Origin: Thermodesulfobacteriota bacterium
GTDB lineage: Bacteria; Desulfobacterota; S145-22
DNA length: 5,001 nucleotides
Assembly (NCBI GenBank): GCA_024763435.1
Contig: JANTFN010000157.1
Coordinates: 1 to 5,001, forward strand
Direction: 5' to 3'
The notes below the pieces were generated by a model. It worked only from the letters and a program-made list of their open reading frames with translations, searched no databases and was not told where the DNA came from. Shown one piece after another: positions 4,872 to 5,001 of the stretch. Position 1 is the first letter of the stretch. Each line of letters starts with the position of its first letter. A program made the translations under genes and the position numbers.

Positions 4872-4888
4872 CTGAGAATTTCCTGCTG

Positions 4889-5001
4889 TCAAACGGCCTC
4901 GACACTTTGTATTTCAGGGACCATTTCTTTTATAATTCTTTCCACACCCATTTTCAGTGTCATGGTGGACATGGGACAGGACCCGCACGCGCCTTTTAAC
5001 T
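4889..5001 (-). CDS. NifU-like C-terminal domain protein (Fe-S cluster scaffold), 3' end only
   Basis: Only the last 36 codons and the TGA stop (4889-4891) are in the window; the start lies beyond the right edge. The segment reads GACGSCPMSTMTLK near its beginning and ends VPEIQSVEAV. This is the hallmark of the NifU C-terminal domain: a C-x2-C pair that holds a labile [4Fe-4S] cluster, followed by a TLK-x-GVE helix and a final VEAV strand. Proteins of this kind assemble and deliver Fe-S clusters in the cytoplasm. Whether it is a stand-alone domain of about 75 residues or part of a longer NifU cannot be seen. It precedes the ferredoxin gene on the same strand but is separated from it by a terminator. 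Confidence 0.9.
   Translation of the reverse strand, partial: LKGACGSCPMSTMTLKMGVERIIKEMVPEIQSVEAV

Noticed and set aside
1..5001. CRISPR array, insertion sequence, phage or defence genes
   Set aside because: No spaced direct repeats, terminal inverted repeats, transposase, integrase or defence domains are seen on either strand; the tRNA shows no adjacent integrase or duplicated 3' end.

Overview
The window carries a compact block of housekeeping genes, all on the minus strand. In order of transcription (right to left) they are: the end of a NifU-like Fe-S scaffold gene; a terminator and promoter region; a small 2[4Fe-4S] ferredoxin; ispE; spoVG; tRNA-Gln(UUG); prs; rplY (long L25/CTC form); pth; and the first half of hppA, the membrane pyrophosphatase, which runs off the left edge. 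No mobile element, CRISPR array, phage gene or plausible plus-strand gene is visible.

The gene order ispE - spoVG - tRNA-Gln - prs - rplY - pth, with an RNA-binding SpoVG in a genome that also uses the MEP isoprenoid route, is typical of Deltaproteobacteria in the broad sense (Desulfobacterota and relatives). The clostridial-type ferredoxin and the ion-pumping pyrophosphatase suggest an anaerobe, possibly a sulfate reducer or syntroph. This placement is inferred from gene content and order; no species is recognised.

Layout. 4889-5001: 3' end of the NifU-like gene. 4826-4871: intrinsic terminator for it. 4756-4825: AT-rich promoter region with a consensus -10 box and an overlapping inverted repeat. 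4570-4755: ferredoxin. 3586-4551: ispE, starting 18 nt after the ferredoxin stop and in the same frame. 3360-3620: spoVG, overlapping the ispE end by 35 nt. 3272-3346: tRNA-Gln, 13 nt after spoVG. 2306-3241: prs, 30 nt after the tRNA. 1650-2291: rplY, after a 14-nt gap. 1062-1649: pth, with a TTG start directly abutting the rplY stop. 1-1050: hppA, after an 11-nt gap. No terminator-like hairpin is seen from the ferredoxin to hppA, so the eight genes could form one transcription unit with a tRNA embedded in the mRNA.

Functional threads. The ferredoxin may serve the Fe-S enzymes of the MEP pathway in which IspE acts. tRNA-Gln, L25/CTC and Pth all serve translation. Prs supplies PRPP for nucleotide, His and Trp synthesis. 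Membrane pyrophosphatase recovers energy from the PPi released by PRPP-consuming reactions and by tRNA charging. The block is mostly conventional. The most noteworthy points are the tight and overlapping gene junctions, the tRNA inside the operon, the ferredoxin in front of ispE, and the structured region between the NifU-like gene and the ferredoxin.
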